Shown here one piece after another: positions 35,901 through 44,960 of a stretch of 64,000 nt of DNA; the first letter of the stretch is position 1, and each line of letters begins with the position of its first letter. Below the pieces are notes generated by a model, which saw only the letters and a program-made list of their open reading frames with translations, had not been told where the DNA came from and made no database searches. This stretch comes from Oopsacas minuta (taxonomy: Eukaryota; Porifera; Hexactinellida; Lyssacinosida; Leucopsacidae), in NCBI GenBank assembly GCA_024704765.1, contig JAKMXF010000255.1:248001-312000 (forward strand), in the 5' to 3' direction. The position numbers were made by a program, and so were the translations under genes.

Positions 35901-36779
35901 GCAATACAAAATTTGAGATCATATGGACCCCAGTTTGGGGACCGCTGTGAGGTAGTTAGCACTTACATTTTATTTTCAGAGTGGAATTTGGTCCAAGCAT
36001 TGAATATCTTTCTCTGTCTAGCTTGTCTGAAGAATGCAAGTCTCCTCAGAGAATAGAACATATCCCTCTCCCATACCCATCTACACACAGATGTAACCCC
36101 GTTCATACCCTCACTATCAAATGCTAGAATACTGGATGGACTAGCTGAGTAGTAGCAAGTGCTACTAGTCGCGGTTGTATAGTCACTAATAATGAGATCA
36201 TATGGATCCAGAGGGGAGGAAGGGTTAGGAAGACAGTAACATCTGATCTCATGATCGTCTGAGAAAGACTCCATTGCATCAGAAAGGGTATTAGAAGGAG
36301 AGGGGTAACGACACGGAGTCATGTCTAGACCTAGTTGGGATCTGAACTCTGTCAACCAGCTGAATAGGGTTGGTATAGTGACAGAACATTCTAGAACAAA
36401 TGTAGCTATAACATCAATGCAATCAATCCGATATTAATATACCTGTAACGGATTTATCTCTCAAATACTTAGATCTATTGGAAGCTTGCTTTACAAGGGA
36501 ATTCCTGTTAGAATAACGTGTAGAATGTTTGTGTTGTGCCATAGTATGCTGCTTCGTGACAAGAAATGGTGAAGAATGTATTTTAGGTAGAAATGTATTG
36601 TTGTTACTTTGTTGTTGTTGTGTGTTGATATTATTAGTTACATGCATATTGTTGAGTAAGAGATGAGGGTCTATATTAGCTTGTGGGACTATACTACAGG
36701 TACTAGGGGGTGGAGGAATGAGATCCTTTGTACTCCCATCCGATATTGAGACTAGAGAATTTACACCTGGAAGTGTCAT
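18467..36779 (-). CDS. Axonemal-type dynein heavy chain (multi-exon gene)
   Basis: One gene of about 18 kb with more than twenty exons and mostly short introns; summed coding sequence would give roughly 4,000-4,500 residues, the size of a dynein heavy chain. Order from the 5' end: Gln/Asn-rich leader, tail, linker, AAA1 to AAA4, antiparallel stalk with microtubule-binding head, AAA5, AAA6 and C-terminal domain. The tail phrase LRRLAFFRQARQRKIFNAW resembles the IPFFxKYRxWKxFxxW block of single-headed inner-arm chains (DNAH6/DNAH14 type), so an inner-arm motor of cilia is the best guess; the subfamily is unresolved. First exon 36779-36443 was placed by its ATG and a CAG/GTATAT donor. Motor-site changes are described under the modules. 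Several introns contain MITEs. Confidence 0.93.
20992..22620 (-). CDS. Dynein heavy chain: AAA5
   Basis: The exon from about 22610 to 21420 carries RTLEEEQVRCKEMREEVSEK, then the AAA5 landmarks FRWPLIIDPQQLANKWI (consensus RxPLMIDPQxQAnkWIk) and LLIQNIPETLPLSLD..LL. The 21279-21015 exon with LTIEEWNFFLF and PEITNEMWKRCEELENQLP is the AAA5-AAA6 connector. No P-loop is expected in AAA5. Confidence 0.88.
22768..24084 (-). CDS. Dynein heavy chain: stalk and microtubule-binding domain
   Basis: Coiled-coil strand 1 lies in the exon near 24120-23760 (helix of ISYRLERAEQMLKMKEIDLE type). The microtubule-binding head is in the exon near 23515-23088: LLKKSDIVEIRRYAHPPDIV, LLLQQPSDWISIKQMLA, FHPDNVDRVSGACKSICKWM all match the consensus head (DIxElRxxxxPPxxV, DWxxaKxxL, VxxxSxAxxxlxxWV). 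Strand 2 follows at about 23000-22772 starting VYRLYEPRRKDYL. A MITE sits in the intron inside the stalk. Confidence 0.92.
23530..23697. repeat. pogo/Tigger-like MITE in dynein intron
   Basis: CAGTCAAAACTCTGTTATAT at the left and GATATAACAGGAGTTGAACG at the right, with GAAGCTCAAGG and TTGTACAATTTCAGACTT inside. Same family as the 9750 copy. TA flanks the right end. Confidence 0.8.
24117..25150 (-). CDS. Dynein heavy chain: AAA4
   Basis: P-loop IGLPASGKRSGLSLASHLLGY (dynein AAA4 usually GVGGSGKQSLSRLA) in the exon near 25150-24805. The next exon, about 24680-24235, has NLHVFISVSSHGK..SLLCREYPDVISRCNLNYFAQWP, corresponding to the conserved NLHVVLCMSPVG..FRxRxRxFPxLxNxxxIDWFxxWP block. Confidence 0.9.
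25238..27074 (-). CDS. Dynein heavy chain: AAA3, Walker A lysine lost
   Basis: Exons near 27108-26725, 26655-26097, 25948-25615 and 25531-25262. The P-loop position reads GQHASGVS: the invariant Lys is Val (codon GTC at about 26365), so nucleotide binding at AAA3 is doubtful. Walker B region VFLDDLNAPQ is present at about 25935, and the exon at 25531 contains HYVFKIKDLAQVFVGM, matching the HYxFNLRDxxxVxQG AAA3 signature. Confidence 0.88.
25997..26077. repeat. Short pogo/Tigger-like MITE in dynein intron
   Basis: AGTCAACTCCGCTTCTATCG to TTCGATATAGCAGGTGTTGA then CTG and TA. An internally deleted copy of the same family, about 80 bases, with the middle missing. Confidence 0.7.
27155..29231 (-). 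CDS. Dynein heavy chain: AAA2
   Basis: Exons near 29231-28980, 28860-28520, 28215-27880 and 27718-27170. Intact Walker A GESGTGKT preceded by FMKQSTGIMLV. A Ser/Asn-rich insert follows the P-loop helix. The last exon has the landmark NPALDDTKVICLNNGERLKI..GVRFIFETESLQFANPSIISRC, the AAA2 Walker B/sensor region of all dyneins. Confidence 0.9.
28246..28328. repeat. Tigger-like short element, second family
   Basis: Starts CAGTAGACTCCGTTCTATAG, contains GGTCACATCGGGA, and ends GGAATCTATTG before TA, a degraded complement of its start. The left half resembles sequence near 11972. Lies in a dynein intron. Confidence 0.5.
28425..28501. repeat. Degraded pogo/Tigger-like MITE
   Basis: CAGTCAACTCCCGTAATATC left end and CGATATAACTGTTGTGGAGT right end; the right terminus is eroded. 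Dynein intron. Confidence 0.6.
29303..30580 (-). CDS. Dynein heavy chain: AAA1 motor site
   Basis: EYLGCSPRLVMTPLTERAF leads into Walker A GKTGTGKT (usual dynein form GPAGTGKT). Walker B reads CCFDDFHKL, where nearly all dyneins have CFDEFNR; the catalytic Glu is Asp (codon GAT at about 30225). The exon at 29614-29303 holds the AAA1 end with VPRDGQLFHSLLSDHFPGVP. AAA1 is the main ATPase site, so this change may slow hydrolysis; that is inference. Confidence 0.9.
29658..29803. repeat. Short inverted-repeat element, family 3
   Basis: Begins CTCCACAAAC and ends GTTTGTGGAG, with AGCGAGTGAAAATAAA and ATTTTTCGCCGTCC inside. Related copies lie in CRNKL1 intron 4 (51335 and 59501), and a partial one may start near 30672. 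Superfamily not assigned. Dynein intron. Confidence 0.65.
30706..33481 (-). CDS. Dynein heavy chain: linker exons
   Basis: Exons near 33481-32990, 32880-32430, 32155-31360, 31080-30770. The linker is recognised by WYLFQQKWTELEAIFSS, the DYLENKRSIFGRLYFLSREELL block (dynein consensus dYLExKRxxFPRFyFlSndELL) and VSFEGEVFKL. The following exon has the WQQQIGRM and YNWCKVNVVQYSW segments that in other heavy chains read WTxE and FxWxxQLRYYW just before AAA1. Confidence 0.9.
31241..31309. repeat. Short inverted repeat with CAGTTAAC ends
   Basis: CAGTTAACTTCCGGGAACTC to GATAGCGAATGTTAACTG, flanked by TA on both sides. Likely a very short relative of the pogo/Tigger-like MITEs. Confidence 0.5.
32195..32375. 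repeat. pogo/Tigger-like MITE in dynein intron
   Basis: CAGTCAACTCCCATCATATC to GATATAACGGGACTTCACTG, flanked by TA on both sides. A nearly full-length copy of about 180 bases that carries all internal family phrases. Confidence 0.85.
33715..36779 (-). CDS. Dynein heavy chain: leader and tail exons
   Basis: Exon-sized open frames at about 36779-36443, 36380-35963, 35830-35464, 35400-34980, 34840-34194 and 34030-33715. The first encodes a Gln/Asn/Ser-rich leader of about 112 residues with no resemblance to other dyneins. The second carries the LRRLAFFRQARQRKIFNAW block. The rest are helical tail segments with low conservation. Exon borders other than the first donor are approximate. Confidence 0.8.
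35856..35947 (-). repeat. hAT-like MITE, family 1, short copy
   Basis: CAGCAGTTCCCAACA at the left, TTTGGGGACCGCTG at the right, and ACTGCAATACAAAATTTGAG inside (complement of the phrase in the 4826 copy). Dynein intron. Confidence 0.7.
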
Positions 36780-37022
36780 ACTTCACCTAACTTGATTTTC
36801 TTCTGGGAAAATTATTTATAGCTAATCTATTGACAGATACAAATCTGGATTGAAACAATTCTTCTATTAGAAGAATTGTTTCTAAAACAAAATTGACTCT
36901 GAGTCCATGAAATAACTTGCTATTAGGCGAACACCATTGTAATTACATGTATGTAACCTTTGGAGCGTTTCTAAACAGATTAAACACATTCACAAGGAAA
37001 TGCGAAACAAAACATAATTCGA

Positions 37023-38048
37023 TTAAGTGATGCCAAATCCCTTCTTAACCTTCTCATACGAATATATAACAGATTTCCACAAACCAGCAGTCAATATACC
37101 CTTAGCACTCTGTGATACACTAGTAATAGCAATAATCTCTTCTAAAGATAAAGCTATTCCATCTGATAAATTCTCCACATTTTTATCAGAAATAGTCTGT
37201 ACAAAATCTTCTAATTTTAAAGTTCTATAATAGACTTGAGCCCATCCAATCTTGGATGCTAGTCTATGAAGTAGAGTTAATGGAAGTCTTGATATATGTA
37301 GTTTAGTTCGATGTATTGACTTGTCTTGTATTACGTCATCATCCGTATTGATGTGTATACAATGATTAAATGTACCGTATAGCTTAGAATCGTATAGCTG
37401 TTTAAATGCAGAATAGTTAGCGGTGACTATATTATCTACTTTATTTGAATCTTCTGCTATACCCATCCGTATATCCCCCTTGTATGAAATACCTGTGATA
37501 GAACGGAACAGATCTTTCAAGTTAAAAGTTTCAGGTAACATTAATAATGCAGTCCTAATAGCTGATGATAAATTCAGACTAGAAGCAGTATTCAATTCAG
37601 GACATATGTCCATTAACAATACTGGTTTATGCATACGACCACTGACATATATAGTACTCCATTCTTCTAGATCTTTCTTTAAGCTAGCGACAGAAATAAC
37701 TCCGTATTTAATCAAGCTATCCAAACCTTGTAGTTTAATGAAAGGGTTATAGTAAACACCTGCAGCTGCCCTCTGTATTCTGTAGAGATTAGAGGTAGAG
37801 AGATATCTAGCAAATGAGTAGTGATCGGGATTAGTTATAATATTTTCTGTATGCCATTTCATAGGATCATCTACTGCGAATAAAATATCTAGCATTTTAC
37901 CTTTTGATCTTCCTGATTGAGCAAAAGCTCCAGAACCATAAATGAGTGTTAATTTGGTAGCAGGGAAGGTTTCTTTCAACAAAACAAGTAACTGTTTTGA
38001 GTTATGCAGAAGCGACATAGGTTGTAAGGATAAACACAACTTATCCAA
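37023..38048 (-). CDS. TAMM41: Mitochondrial CDP-diacylglycerol synthase TAM41
   Basis: Inner-membrane-associated enzyme that makes CDP-diacylglycerol for cardiolipin in mitochondria. 341 residues (human about 316-337). Nucleotidyltransferase-type motifs seen in the N-terminal third: YGSGAFAQSG near 37-46 and MLDILFAVDDPMKWH near 52-66. Then HYSFARYL, GAGVYYN-like AAGVYYNPFI, IKYGVISVASLKKDLEEW.TIYVSGRMHKPV, the AIRTALLMLPE..L.DLF..I.G.SY.GD.RM block, and the tail STKGILTAGLWKSVIYS-like SAKGILTAGLWKSVIYSYEK. These run collinear with the human protein. Start ATG at 38048 gives MDKLCLSL; a mitochondrial presequence is not obvious. Single exon, 243 bases from the dynein start. Confidence 0.95.
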   Translation of the reverse strand: MDKLCLSLQPMSLLHNSKQLLVLLKETFPATKLTLIYGSGAFAQSGRSKGKMLDILFAVDDPMKWHTENIITNPDHYSFARYLSTSNLYRIQRAAAGVYYNPFIKLQGLDSLIKYGVISVASLKKDLEEWSTIYVSGRMHKPVLLMDICPELNTASSLNLSSAIRTALLMLPETFNLKDLFRSITGISYKGDIRMGIAEDSNKVDNIVTANYSAFKQLYDSKLYGTFNHCIHINTDDDVIQDKSIHRTKLHISRLPLTLLHRLASKIGWAQVYYRTLKLEDFVQTISDKNVENLSDGIALSLEEIIAITSVSQSAKGILTAGLWKSVIYSYEKVKKGFGIT

Positions 38049-38097
38049 AGGAACAGCTAAATGAATATACCACCAATTATTTTAAAAACATTAACTA

Positions 38098-38203
38098 CAG
38101 TCAACTCCCGTTATATAGAAGCTGAAGGGACCGCGACGATTACTTTGAAGGTTTGACACCTTATACGTACAATTTCATAATTCGATATAGCGGGAGTTTG
38201 ATG
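38098..38203. repeat. pogo/Tigger-like MITE, deleted copy
   Basis: CAGTCAACTCCCGTTATATA left end and TTCGATATAGCGGGAGTTTG right end, internal ACCGCGACGATTACTTTGAA. About 105 bases; sits in the 319-base spacer between TAMM41 and RMC1, which holds nothing else visible. Confidence 0.75.
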
Positions 38204-38367
38204 AAATTAACTCAACAAAATAAATAGGGAAACCCACAAAAAAAAGAATCGAGTAATTTTGTATTGAATAAAATAGAATTAAATAATATTCACTATATGT
38301 ATTATAGACTCAGATATACAAACAGTAACATCTAATGTACCAATAATATCCACAGATATCCTCTCTC

Positions 38368-40350
38368 TCAACTACGTCTCTCTGTCTTGCGTTCATAAAT
38401 AGTAGGAGAAGCAGCTGATTTAGGGAATAGCTCATTATACAACTCTTCATAAGACAGACAATGCTCATCAGTAGGAAAATGAGCGTTCTTACGTAATCGT
38501 ATATTCCTCTCTTCAAAGAATTTGTACACAGTATGGAACAACATCTTATCTTTAGTCTTTGCAGCTGCGTCTAGAAATAGTCGAGAAGATACCACATCAG
38601 TCTTCCCAATAGATCTAATGTATCTTAATGCAGGTAGAATCTGATTATGTGACAACAACACCTCGATTATTTCTTCATCAGCTGTTGACAGACGTTTAAA
38701 CATATCCAGAGCTAATTGCAAAGCAGGACGATATTCCCTCTCAAAAGCTAACAACACACAAGCTATAGGCTTGCTATCTGCTATAACATGATACTGTAAT
38801 AACTGGTGTAACTGGCCAAAAGCACGTTGCCTTACTAGAATACTTAAAACCATTTCAAACAAGTAATGCTCTACCTCTTGATCATGTTGATGTAATGATC
38901 TAATATATTCCATAAGGACTGATACAACAAACTTGTGGTCATCAACCATGGATGCTTCTAATGCAGAGAAAACCTGTCTATACATTTCTTCTTGTGATAT
39001 AACACTCAAAATCTGTGTGGGAACGTCTCTAAATGGATTACTCAAAGCCGCGCGGCTTTTCTTGCGTACAAATGCATCATTAATCCTATCCAACACCCTG
39101 GCTATAGTAACGATAGATGACTGTCTACCTGGTATTAGAGATTGACTAATTACTGACATAATTATAGATTGGCTCTCTTGTCTACGTAGAAGGAATTCAA
39201 TCAGTTTAACCTTGTCAAACATGACTTGACAGATGACGTCAAGTTTGAGTGATACTTCCATGTACCGCCCCCACTTTACATCTAGTACAATATGAGGGGG
39301 GAAGGTTATCCAATTTTGAGAGTACATTTCTTTGGACATATTATCCGAAAAGCCTGCCTTAACTGGAAACCTCTCTAAATTCGATCCTGATCCGATGGGG
39401 CGAGGCGTGGCCATGGGGAGAGGGGGTACGATAGGGCCTATGACTTTTGCACCCCGTAATATAGTATGACCAAGTTGACATACATCGAATAGCATTGATA
39501 TCTTAGAGCCCTGGTGATGTACTACAAGCAAGTTATCTAGAGTATTAAGTGCGAATATCCCACTCACATCCATTTTAAGGATGTGTGTAAGAGAAGGGGT
39601 TGGTCCCTGTTCCAAGCGATACAATAACATGTAAGCACCTGATTCAGGGCCTTCTGCATTGTTCTTAATTATTACTAGATATAATTGTAAGTACAGGGAT
39701 ACCAGGGATATTTGTCCAGCAGATACACCATTGAATTTCTCTTGTTGATTTGTAAGCGGACAGTCAACATCAAAATCAGGAATGCGAGATATTAGAGCAC
39801 CACGTTTGAATAGAAATGTATGTAGTGTCAGGCTAGAAGGGTTAGGAGATGGGAATATCAGTACTTTCTCATGAGAGTTATAATAAAACCAACGCATAAC
39901 ACGTACGTTATGAGACTTACAGAGTTTAAGCTTGAATTGTTCATGTAACCAGGTGTAATATTCAAATCCTGAATTAGTAATAATAACCAGTTCGTTAGGA
40001 TCTGTCCAGTAGAATTGTTCTATTTGCTGTTTCCCTTTTGAAGAATGGCTATACACTTTTGGGTGTTCTCCACTCTTGAAAGATACGAAATCTATATTTT
40101 TATTATGTCTCAGAACCCCGAGAACTTCCTGATTAGGAGAGAACTTAATTGATTGGATTAAGCCACCTACATGAGGAACTGTTACTTTAACGTTAAGTTT
40201 GTCTTCTGGACCACGGATAACAACCTCAGAACCTCCGCTCTTCAGAACTAATATTTGGTTATTGACTTCATCATAGAAGACGTTCTTTACTTTAGAAATA
40301 GGTTCAAACGTCATAGAAGGTATCTGTATTAATTCTATGTAGTGTGACAT
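38368..40350 (-). CDS. RMC1: Regulator of MON1-CCZ1 complex (Mic1/C18orf8)
   Basis: Subunit that in animals joins MON1-CCZ1, the guanine-exchange factor for RAB7, in late endosome and autophagosome maturation. 660 residues (human 657). N-terminal half is beta-propeller-like: HYIELIQIP start, NVFYDEVNNQILVLKSGGSEVVIRGPEDK, FYWTDPNELVIITNSGFEYY, HNVRVMRWFYY and IFALNTLDNLLVVHHQGSKISMLFD all align with the human protein. The C-terminal half (about 400-630) is the helical Mic1 domain with KLIEFLLRRQESQSIIMSVI and HVVADSKPIACVLL-like segments. Single exon with start ATG directly before SHYIEL. Confidence 0.95.
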   Translation of the reverse strand: MSHYIELIQIPSMTFEPISKVKNVFYDEVNNQILVLKSGGSEVVIRGPEDKLNVKVTVPHVGGLIQSIKFSPNQEVLGVLRHNKNIDFVSFKSGEHPKVYSHSSKGKQQIEQFYWTDPNELVIITNSGFEYYTWLHEQFKLKLCKSHNVRVMRWFYYNSHEKVLIFPSPNPSSLTLHTFLFKRGALISRIPDFDVDCPLTNQQEKFNGVSAGQISLVSLYLQLYLVIIKNNAEGPESGAYMLLYRLEQGPTPSLTHILKMDVSGIFALNTLDNLLVVHHQGSKISMLFDVCQLGHTILRGAKVIGPIVPPLPMATPRPIGSGSNLERFPVKAGFSDNMSKEMYSQNWITFPPHIVLDVKWGRYMEVSLKLDVICQVMFDKVKLIEFLLRRQESQSIIMSVISQSLIPGRQSSIVTIARVLDRINDAFVRKKSRAALSNPFRDVPTQILSVISQEEMYRQVFSALEASMVDDHKFVVSVLMEYIRSLHQHDQEVEHYLFEMVLSILVRQRAFGQLHQLLQYHVIADSKPIACVLLAFEREYRPALQLALDMFKRLSTADEEIIEVLLSHNQILPALRYIRSIGKTDVVSSRLFLDAAAKTKDKMLFHTVYKFFEERNIRLRKNAHFPTDEHCLSYEELYNELFPKSAASPTIYERKTERRS

Positions 40351-40457
40351 GGCTAAATTTATAGGATCAAAAAAGTTATCAAATGAACTCTCGTGATCAA
40401 CATACCGTATAAGGAGTACAATAGTAAGGGATTACCATATAAGGAGCGAATGAGAGA

Positions 40458-40565
40458 GCTGGGCCCATCGACCCCTTAGTAGTCCACGGGAGACAGTAGG
40501 GGGTCCAAAGAATATACGAAAATTGGTATAGGAGGTTTACGGGTGAAAAGGTTCGGAACAGCTGG
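40458..40565. repeat. hAT-like MITE remnant, family 1
   Basis: Contains ACCCCTTAGTAGTCCACGGG, AGGGGGTCC and GGTTTACGGGTGAAAAGGTTC, a degraded member of the GGTTCCCAACC family. Occupies part of the 40351-40722 spacer between RMC1 and NDUFS1; no gene is seen in the rest of that spacer. Confidence 0.5.
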
Positions 40566-40722
40566 TTTAGTTCCCAAATTTTCAATACACCCAGTGATCA
40601 TTTGTATTATTATACTGGATTCAATATTGAATCACATACATACGCATACCTACATATTTAATAAGGGAAGTCAATAATCGATTATTCATAAACATACTCA
40701 CCAAATTGGAAAACAGACACAG

Positions 40723-42906
40723 TTAGTTCTTATCAGCTTGCTTCACAGCTTGTACACACTGAGCCATAGTCTTAGAAGCTCTACTTATAGGGTCTGTCAT
40801 GTAGAAGTCTGCTAGCGAATTCAACTTAACAGAGATTGGAGTTTGATAAGGTTTGTGCTTCGGTGATGTCCTATACAACAACTCTACACATAGACTATGG
40901 AAGCATGAGTCTTGCTTAGTATCTATATTAACTAGTGTAGGAGATATCTCTGCCATTCTCTCCCTCAACTCATCTATATTATCATATGCTAACGTATGTC
41001 CTGCATACTCTGAAAGGGCACGAATAATAGACCAGTCATCACGTGCCTCTCCAGGGGGCTTAACCGCAGCCTGTGTGACCTGAGCACGTCCCTCTGTATT
41101 CACATATGTAGCTTCCTTCTCAGTGTATGCAGCCCCTGGTAGAATGACGTCAGCAATATGAGCACCTTTGTCCCCATGATGTCCCTGATACACAACAAGA
41201 CAGTCAGTAGGAAGTTGATCTCGTGTGACGTCAACAGAATCAGCTGACAGCAAGTAAAGCAAACGTGTAGATGAGAGATCAGGTAGGTCAGCTGTATTAT
41301 ACCCGATATCCATAGACCCTACCTGACTAGCTGTTGTATGTAGATAGTTAACAATCTTCCAATCTGATCCATGTACAGGACTCAATCGAGACAACATATA
41401 TATCTGATTATTAATATAAGCTCCATCATCACGAGCTAACACACCCTCACCTACTATTATAACAGGCTTAGCAGCTCTAGAGAACTTCTTGCCAAATGGA
41501 TGTGTACCTCTAATCATACCTGAGAATACAGCTGGGTCATCACCTAGATGTTCATGTTGGTAGCTCAGATCCATATAAGGTCCTATTACAGCTATCTCAC
41601 ATTCATTATGTATATACCCTTTACGGATACGAGCGTTAATTAGGGTAGCTTCGTATCTAGGATTAGTTCCTACAAGGAGAATCAGGTCAGCTTCCTCTAG
41701 TGCGGATATACCTGCTCGTAGGATGTAGCCAGAACGTAGGTCATTACCACATGACCCGATATGTACAGGTGTCTCTGAGTAGAGAGATTCACTGCCTAGC
41801 TTGTTGAATAGATCTTTAAGACACACCATGGATTCGCAATCAGCCAGAGCACCAGCTACTCCAACAACCTCGTTAGCAGGGTTCTGTATAGACACGAGTT
41901 TACCACTAACCCTAGATAGAACATCCTCCCATGAGCAACTCCTCAACTGACCAGTAGCATCTCTAGCAAGTGGTACGGTTAGACGCTGAGCGAAAAGACC
42001 GTCAAACGCGAACCTAGTTTTATCAGAAATCCATTCTTCATTGACACTTTCATTGAGTCTAGGTAGAATACGCATTACATGTTCACCCCGTGTATTAACT
42101 ACTATATTACTCCCTACACCATCTAGTACATCAATACTCTCAGTACGACGTAGCTCCCAAGAACGGTATGTGAATGCGTAAGGCTTAGCTGTTAGTGCTC
42201 CAACTGGACATAAGTCTATTACATTCCCTGATAACTCTGATTTGAACATCTTCTCAACATATGTACCCACCTGCATATCACCTCCCCTACCAGTTGTACC
42301 CAAATCCTGGACCCCTGCTATCTCCCCAGCAAATCGTATACACCGTGTACAATGGATACATCGGGTCATAATGGTCTTTATAAGAGGACCAACCTCTTTA
42401 TCTTCAACAGCTCGCTTTCCTCCAAACGCATTATCTACAAATCTGCTCCTGTCACTGCCAAATGCCATGCTCTGGTCCTGTAGGTCACATTCTCCCCCCT
42501 GATCACAAATAGGACAATCAAGCGGATGGTTAACAAGCAAGAACTCCATTACTCCCTCTCTAGCACGTTTGCTTATATCAGAGTGTGGATGTACTTTCAT
42601 TCCTTCCATGACTGGCATAGCACAAGAGGCAATAGGCTTAGCACTCTTCTCAACCTCTACTAGACACATTCTACAGTTCCCTGCTACTGAGAGACGTTCA
42701 TGATAACAGTACCGTGGGATCTCTACCCCCGCTACTGCACATGCCTGTAGCACAGTAGTACCAGGCTCTACCTGTACCATTTTATCGTCTATCCATACTG
42801 AGAGTAGTTTAGGTGCTTCTTGTACCTGTAGGAGACGAGGACTCTGTGAGAGGGACCTGTTATACCTCGGGAGGAATACCCTACGGAGGAGGGCACGAGC
42901 TAGCAT
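40723..42906 (-). CDS. NDUFS1: NADH dehydrogenase complex I 75-kDa subunit
   Basis: Largest peripheral-arm subunit of mitochondrial complex I; carries three iron-sulfur centres. 727 residues, exactly the human size class. Seen in order: a basic, Ser/Arg-rich presequence (residues 1-30), a 2Fe-2S ferredoxin domain with [15 protein letters not shown] near 67-81 and CAMPV near 95, the N3-type His/Cys set [19 protein letters not shown] near 126-144, the 4Fe-4S set [10 protein letters not shown] near 182-191 with CPVGAL near 233, then the molybdopterin-oxidoreductase-like domain that binds no molybdenum in complex I. Single exon. Codon use is more GC-rich than neighbouring genes, as often seen for highly expressed genes. 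Confidence 0.98.
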   Translation of the reverse strand: MLARALLRRVFLPRYNRSLSQSPRLLQVQEAPKLLSVWIDDKMVQVEPGTTVLQACAVAGVEIPRYCYHERLSVAGNCRMCLVEVEKSAKPIASCAMPVMEGMKVHPHSDISKRAREGVMEFLLVNHPLDCPICDQGGECDLQDQSMAFGSDRSRFVDNAFGGKRAVEDKEVGPLIKTIMTRCIHCTRCIRFAGEIAGVQDLGTTGRGGDMQVGTYVEKMFKSELSGNVIDLCPVGALTAKPYAFTYRSWELRRTESIDVLDGVGSNIVVNTRGEHVMRILPRLNESVNEEWISDKTRFAFDGLFAQRLTVPLARDATGQLRSCSWEDVLSRVSGKLVSIQNPANEVVGVAGALADCESMVCLKDLFNKLGSESLYSETPVHIGSCGNDLRSGYILRAGISALEEADLILLVGTNPRYEATLINARIRKGYIHNECEIAVIGPYMDLSYQHEHLGDDPAVFSGMIRGTHPFGKKFSRAAKPVIIVGEGVLARDDGAYINNQIYMLSRLSPVHGSDWKIVNYLHTTASQVGSMDIGYNTADLPDLSSTRLLYLLSADSVDVTRDQLPTDCLVVYQGHHGDKGAHIADVILPGAAYTEKEATYVNTEGRAQVTQAAVKPPGEARDDWSIIRALSEYAGHTLAYDNIDELRERMAEISPTLVNIDTKQDSCFHSLCVELLYRTSPKHKPYQTPISVKLNSLADFYMTDPISRASKTMAQCVQAVKQADKN

Positions 42907-43120
42907 CTCTACTGAGAATGTTCCCCATAAGTATATGATAATTTAGCCGCATAAATATACTGCAAATTTTGCAGGTTCCTTGAGTGGCGGGTATAAGTGG
43001 ATACTGTGTATAAAAACACCGGATATAAGCACAATCCTCGAGTAAACTGTATGCAGGTTATAAGAACATGTATTACTACTCCCAATAGTGTTTGTATAAC
43101 CGGTGTGAGAGGTAATCCTA

Positions 43121-43427
43121 TTCCCCCAAACATTATTCACTAGTGAATGATGTTTAGGGAAACATCATTCCTAGGAAACCCTGTTTCTCCGAGTGTTTCC
43201 CCTTGCACACTTAACGACACAAACGCGGGTCCAAGATCCAACTATAATCCAATGAAAATCCACACAGGCTATCCAAATAGTGAGTTAGAATCACACTTAG
43301 CAACACGTACGCGGGCTAAGAAAATGGGAACAAGTATTCCGTAGGGAATCCTGTTTCCCTAAACATTATTCAATAATGAATAATGTTCAGAGGAACAGGA
43401 TTCCCTACGGAATAGTGTTTGGGGGAA
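43121..43427. repeat. Foldback element with nested palindromes
   Basis: Outer ends TTCCCCCAAACATTATTC (43121) and GAATAGTGTTTGGGGGAA (43410-43427) are inverted copies. Each end is itself part of a palindrome: one centred near 43141 (arms TTCCCCCAAACATTATTCA), one near 43375 with arms of about 40 bases (left arm contains TATTCCGTAGGGAATCCTGT). The unit of about 307 bases looks like a foldback or MITE; superfamily unknown. The flanking 42907-43120 and 43428-43790 contain only AT-rich sequence and a short TAGC run at 43768-43788. Confidence 0.7.
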
Positions 43428-43790
43428 CAAGATTCAGTATGACACCTACACCCACAGTACTGATATTCGACTGTATAGTTTAGAACTAACCGTCTATACA
43501 TAACATTCCTTCAGTCAACTTATCGTCAGAATAATCAGAGAGGGCAAGTTAATATCATCACTAGGAATGTAAAATACAGAAAGTAACATATCTCAAATGT
43601 ATAGTAACACCCAAAGCTCTAGAGATGGTCTTATAAAAATCCAACCAAATCAAAGTGCAAAGAAAGAAAGAAATTTATAAGAGATAATAGTTTAGATGAC
43701 GTAGGTAATTTACAACTTTTTGAAATCAGTAATATGCAAGTGATATAATTGTCTAATAATTATCGAACTAGCTAGTTAGCTAGCTAGCTA

Positions 43791-44300
43791 TCAAAATAGA
43801 TTAGTTTTCTTCATAATCCGAAGAAATTCAGCCTCATTAATCTCTCCGTCTCCATCTTGATCAGCTTCATCTATCATTTCTTGTAACTCTTCATCAGTCA
43901 TGTTTTCTCCCAGTTCCTTCGCTACCCGCTTCAAATTTTTAAATGATATCTTACCAGTAGAATCGTCATCAAACAACTTGAAAGCTTTCAGCACTTCTTC
44001 CTTAGAATCTTTCTCAGACATTTTTACAGTCATAATCTGTAGAAATTCATTGAAATCAATCTGACCAGTGCTGTCCTTGTCCAGGTCAGCGATTAATTTC
44101 TTAATCTCCTCTCTCTTAGGTTCAAACCCCAAGGCTCTCATAGCTACCTTCAACTCCTTAACATCTATTGAACCTGATCCGTCAGTGTCAAACAGATCGA
44201 ATGCTTCTCTAACCTCTTGTTTCTGCTCCTCGGTAAGTTCAGATCTAGGAGCTTGCTTCTTCTTTGTTGTGAGAGCTCCTTTCCTGGATGGTACAGCCAT
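43791..44300 (-). CDS. CETN: Centrin
   Basis: Calcium-binding EF-hand protein of centrioles and basal bodies, also part of the XPC repair and TREX-2 complexes. 169 residues (human centrin-2: 172). A basic N-terminal arm of about 25 residues is followed by four EF-hands whose loops read [36 protein letters not shown] and [12 protein letters not shown]. The non-acidic last position of loop 3 is normal for centrins. The tail [12 protein letters not shown] carries the hydrophobic C-terminal helix of the centrin-1/2 group. Single exon. Its presence next to a ciliary dynein gene is probably chance. Confidence 0.97.
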   Translation of the reverse strand: MAVPSRKGALTTKKKQAPRSELTEEQKQEVREAFDLFDTDGSGSIDVKELKVAMRALGFEPKREEIKKLIADLDKDSTGQIDFNEFLQIMTVKMSEKDSKEEVLKAFKLFDDDSTGKISFKNLKRVAKELGENMTDEELQEMIDEADQDGDGEINEAEFLRIMKKTNLF

Positions 44301-44643
44301 TATTAGTGCAATAAATTATAATCTAACTAACGTAATTCAAATTTGATACAAGAGGGAACCAAAACCAAGAGGTAGGAGACATAGGGAATATATTTCCACA
44401 AGTACATTCTTTCAAAATTTGCTTAGTCACCAAAGAGTAATAGTAACTCAAAATATCAAAGTAAAGCTATAAACACATTAATAACTTCTACGTAGTTGTG
44501 ACATAAACAACCCAATATTCATGCTAGCCCTGTTATAATTTGAGAATGCCTAGCATATTTCTGGCATAATTAGAAAAATATGGCAAAATTCTAGATAATA
44601 GCATTAGGAAAGAATTATTCGTGGTTTTTACAATTATGCAGTA
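44301..44643. other. Intergenic upstream of centrin
   Basis: About 340 AT-rich bases presumed to contain the centrin promoter. No element recognised. Confidence 0.4.
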
Positions 44644-44960
44644 GCAACACTTTCCAACCAGTTATAACACATTCTAATAGCTTCCAACAAATTCACACAC
44701 TTATCAGACTAGTTCCGAAACATCCCAACCGGTTCTGATACTTTCCAACGTGTTCCGACACCCTCCAATTAGTTTCGACACTTTACAACCAGTAGGAACA
44801 CTTTCCGATAGTCTCCAACAAATTCACACACTTTTCTAAATAATTCAGACACTTTCCAACCGGTTGGACACTATCAAATAGTTTTCATTACTAGTTCCAA
44901 TATATTCAGACCAGAACAAACGCATTGCAATAGTTACCAATAAATTCACACATTGGTAGA
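44644..44960. repeat. Degenerate minisatellite
   Basis: About fifteen imperfect repeats of a roughly 20-base unit close to ACACTTTCCAACCGGTTCCG. A longer-order phrase, CCAACAAATTCACACACTT, recurs at about 44686 and 44817 and in weaker form (CCAATAAATTCACACATTGG) at 44937, that is about every 125-130 bases, suggesting past expansion of a higher-order unit. Confidence 0.75.

Noticed and set aside
42909-43344. Small ORFs of 65-92 codons around the foldback element
   Set aside because: They lie in repeat sequence and show no conserved motif.
43768-43790. TAGC microsatellite as a regulatory site
   Set aside because: Only five or six units directly after the centrin stop codon; too short to interpret.
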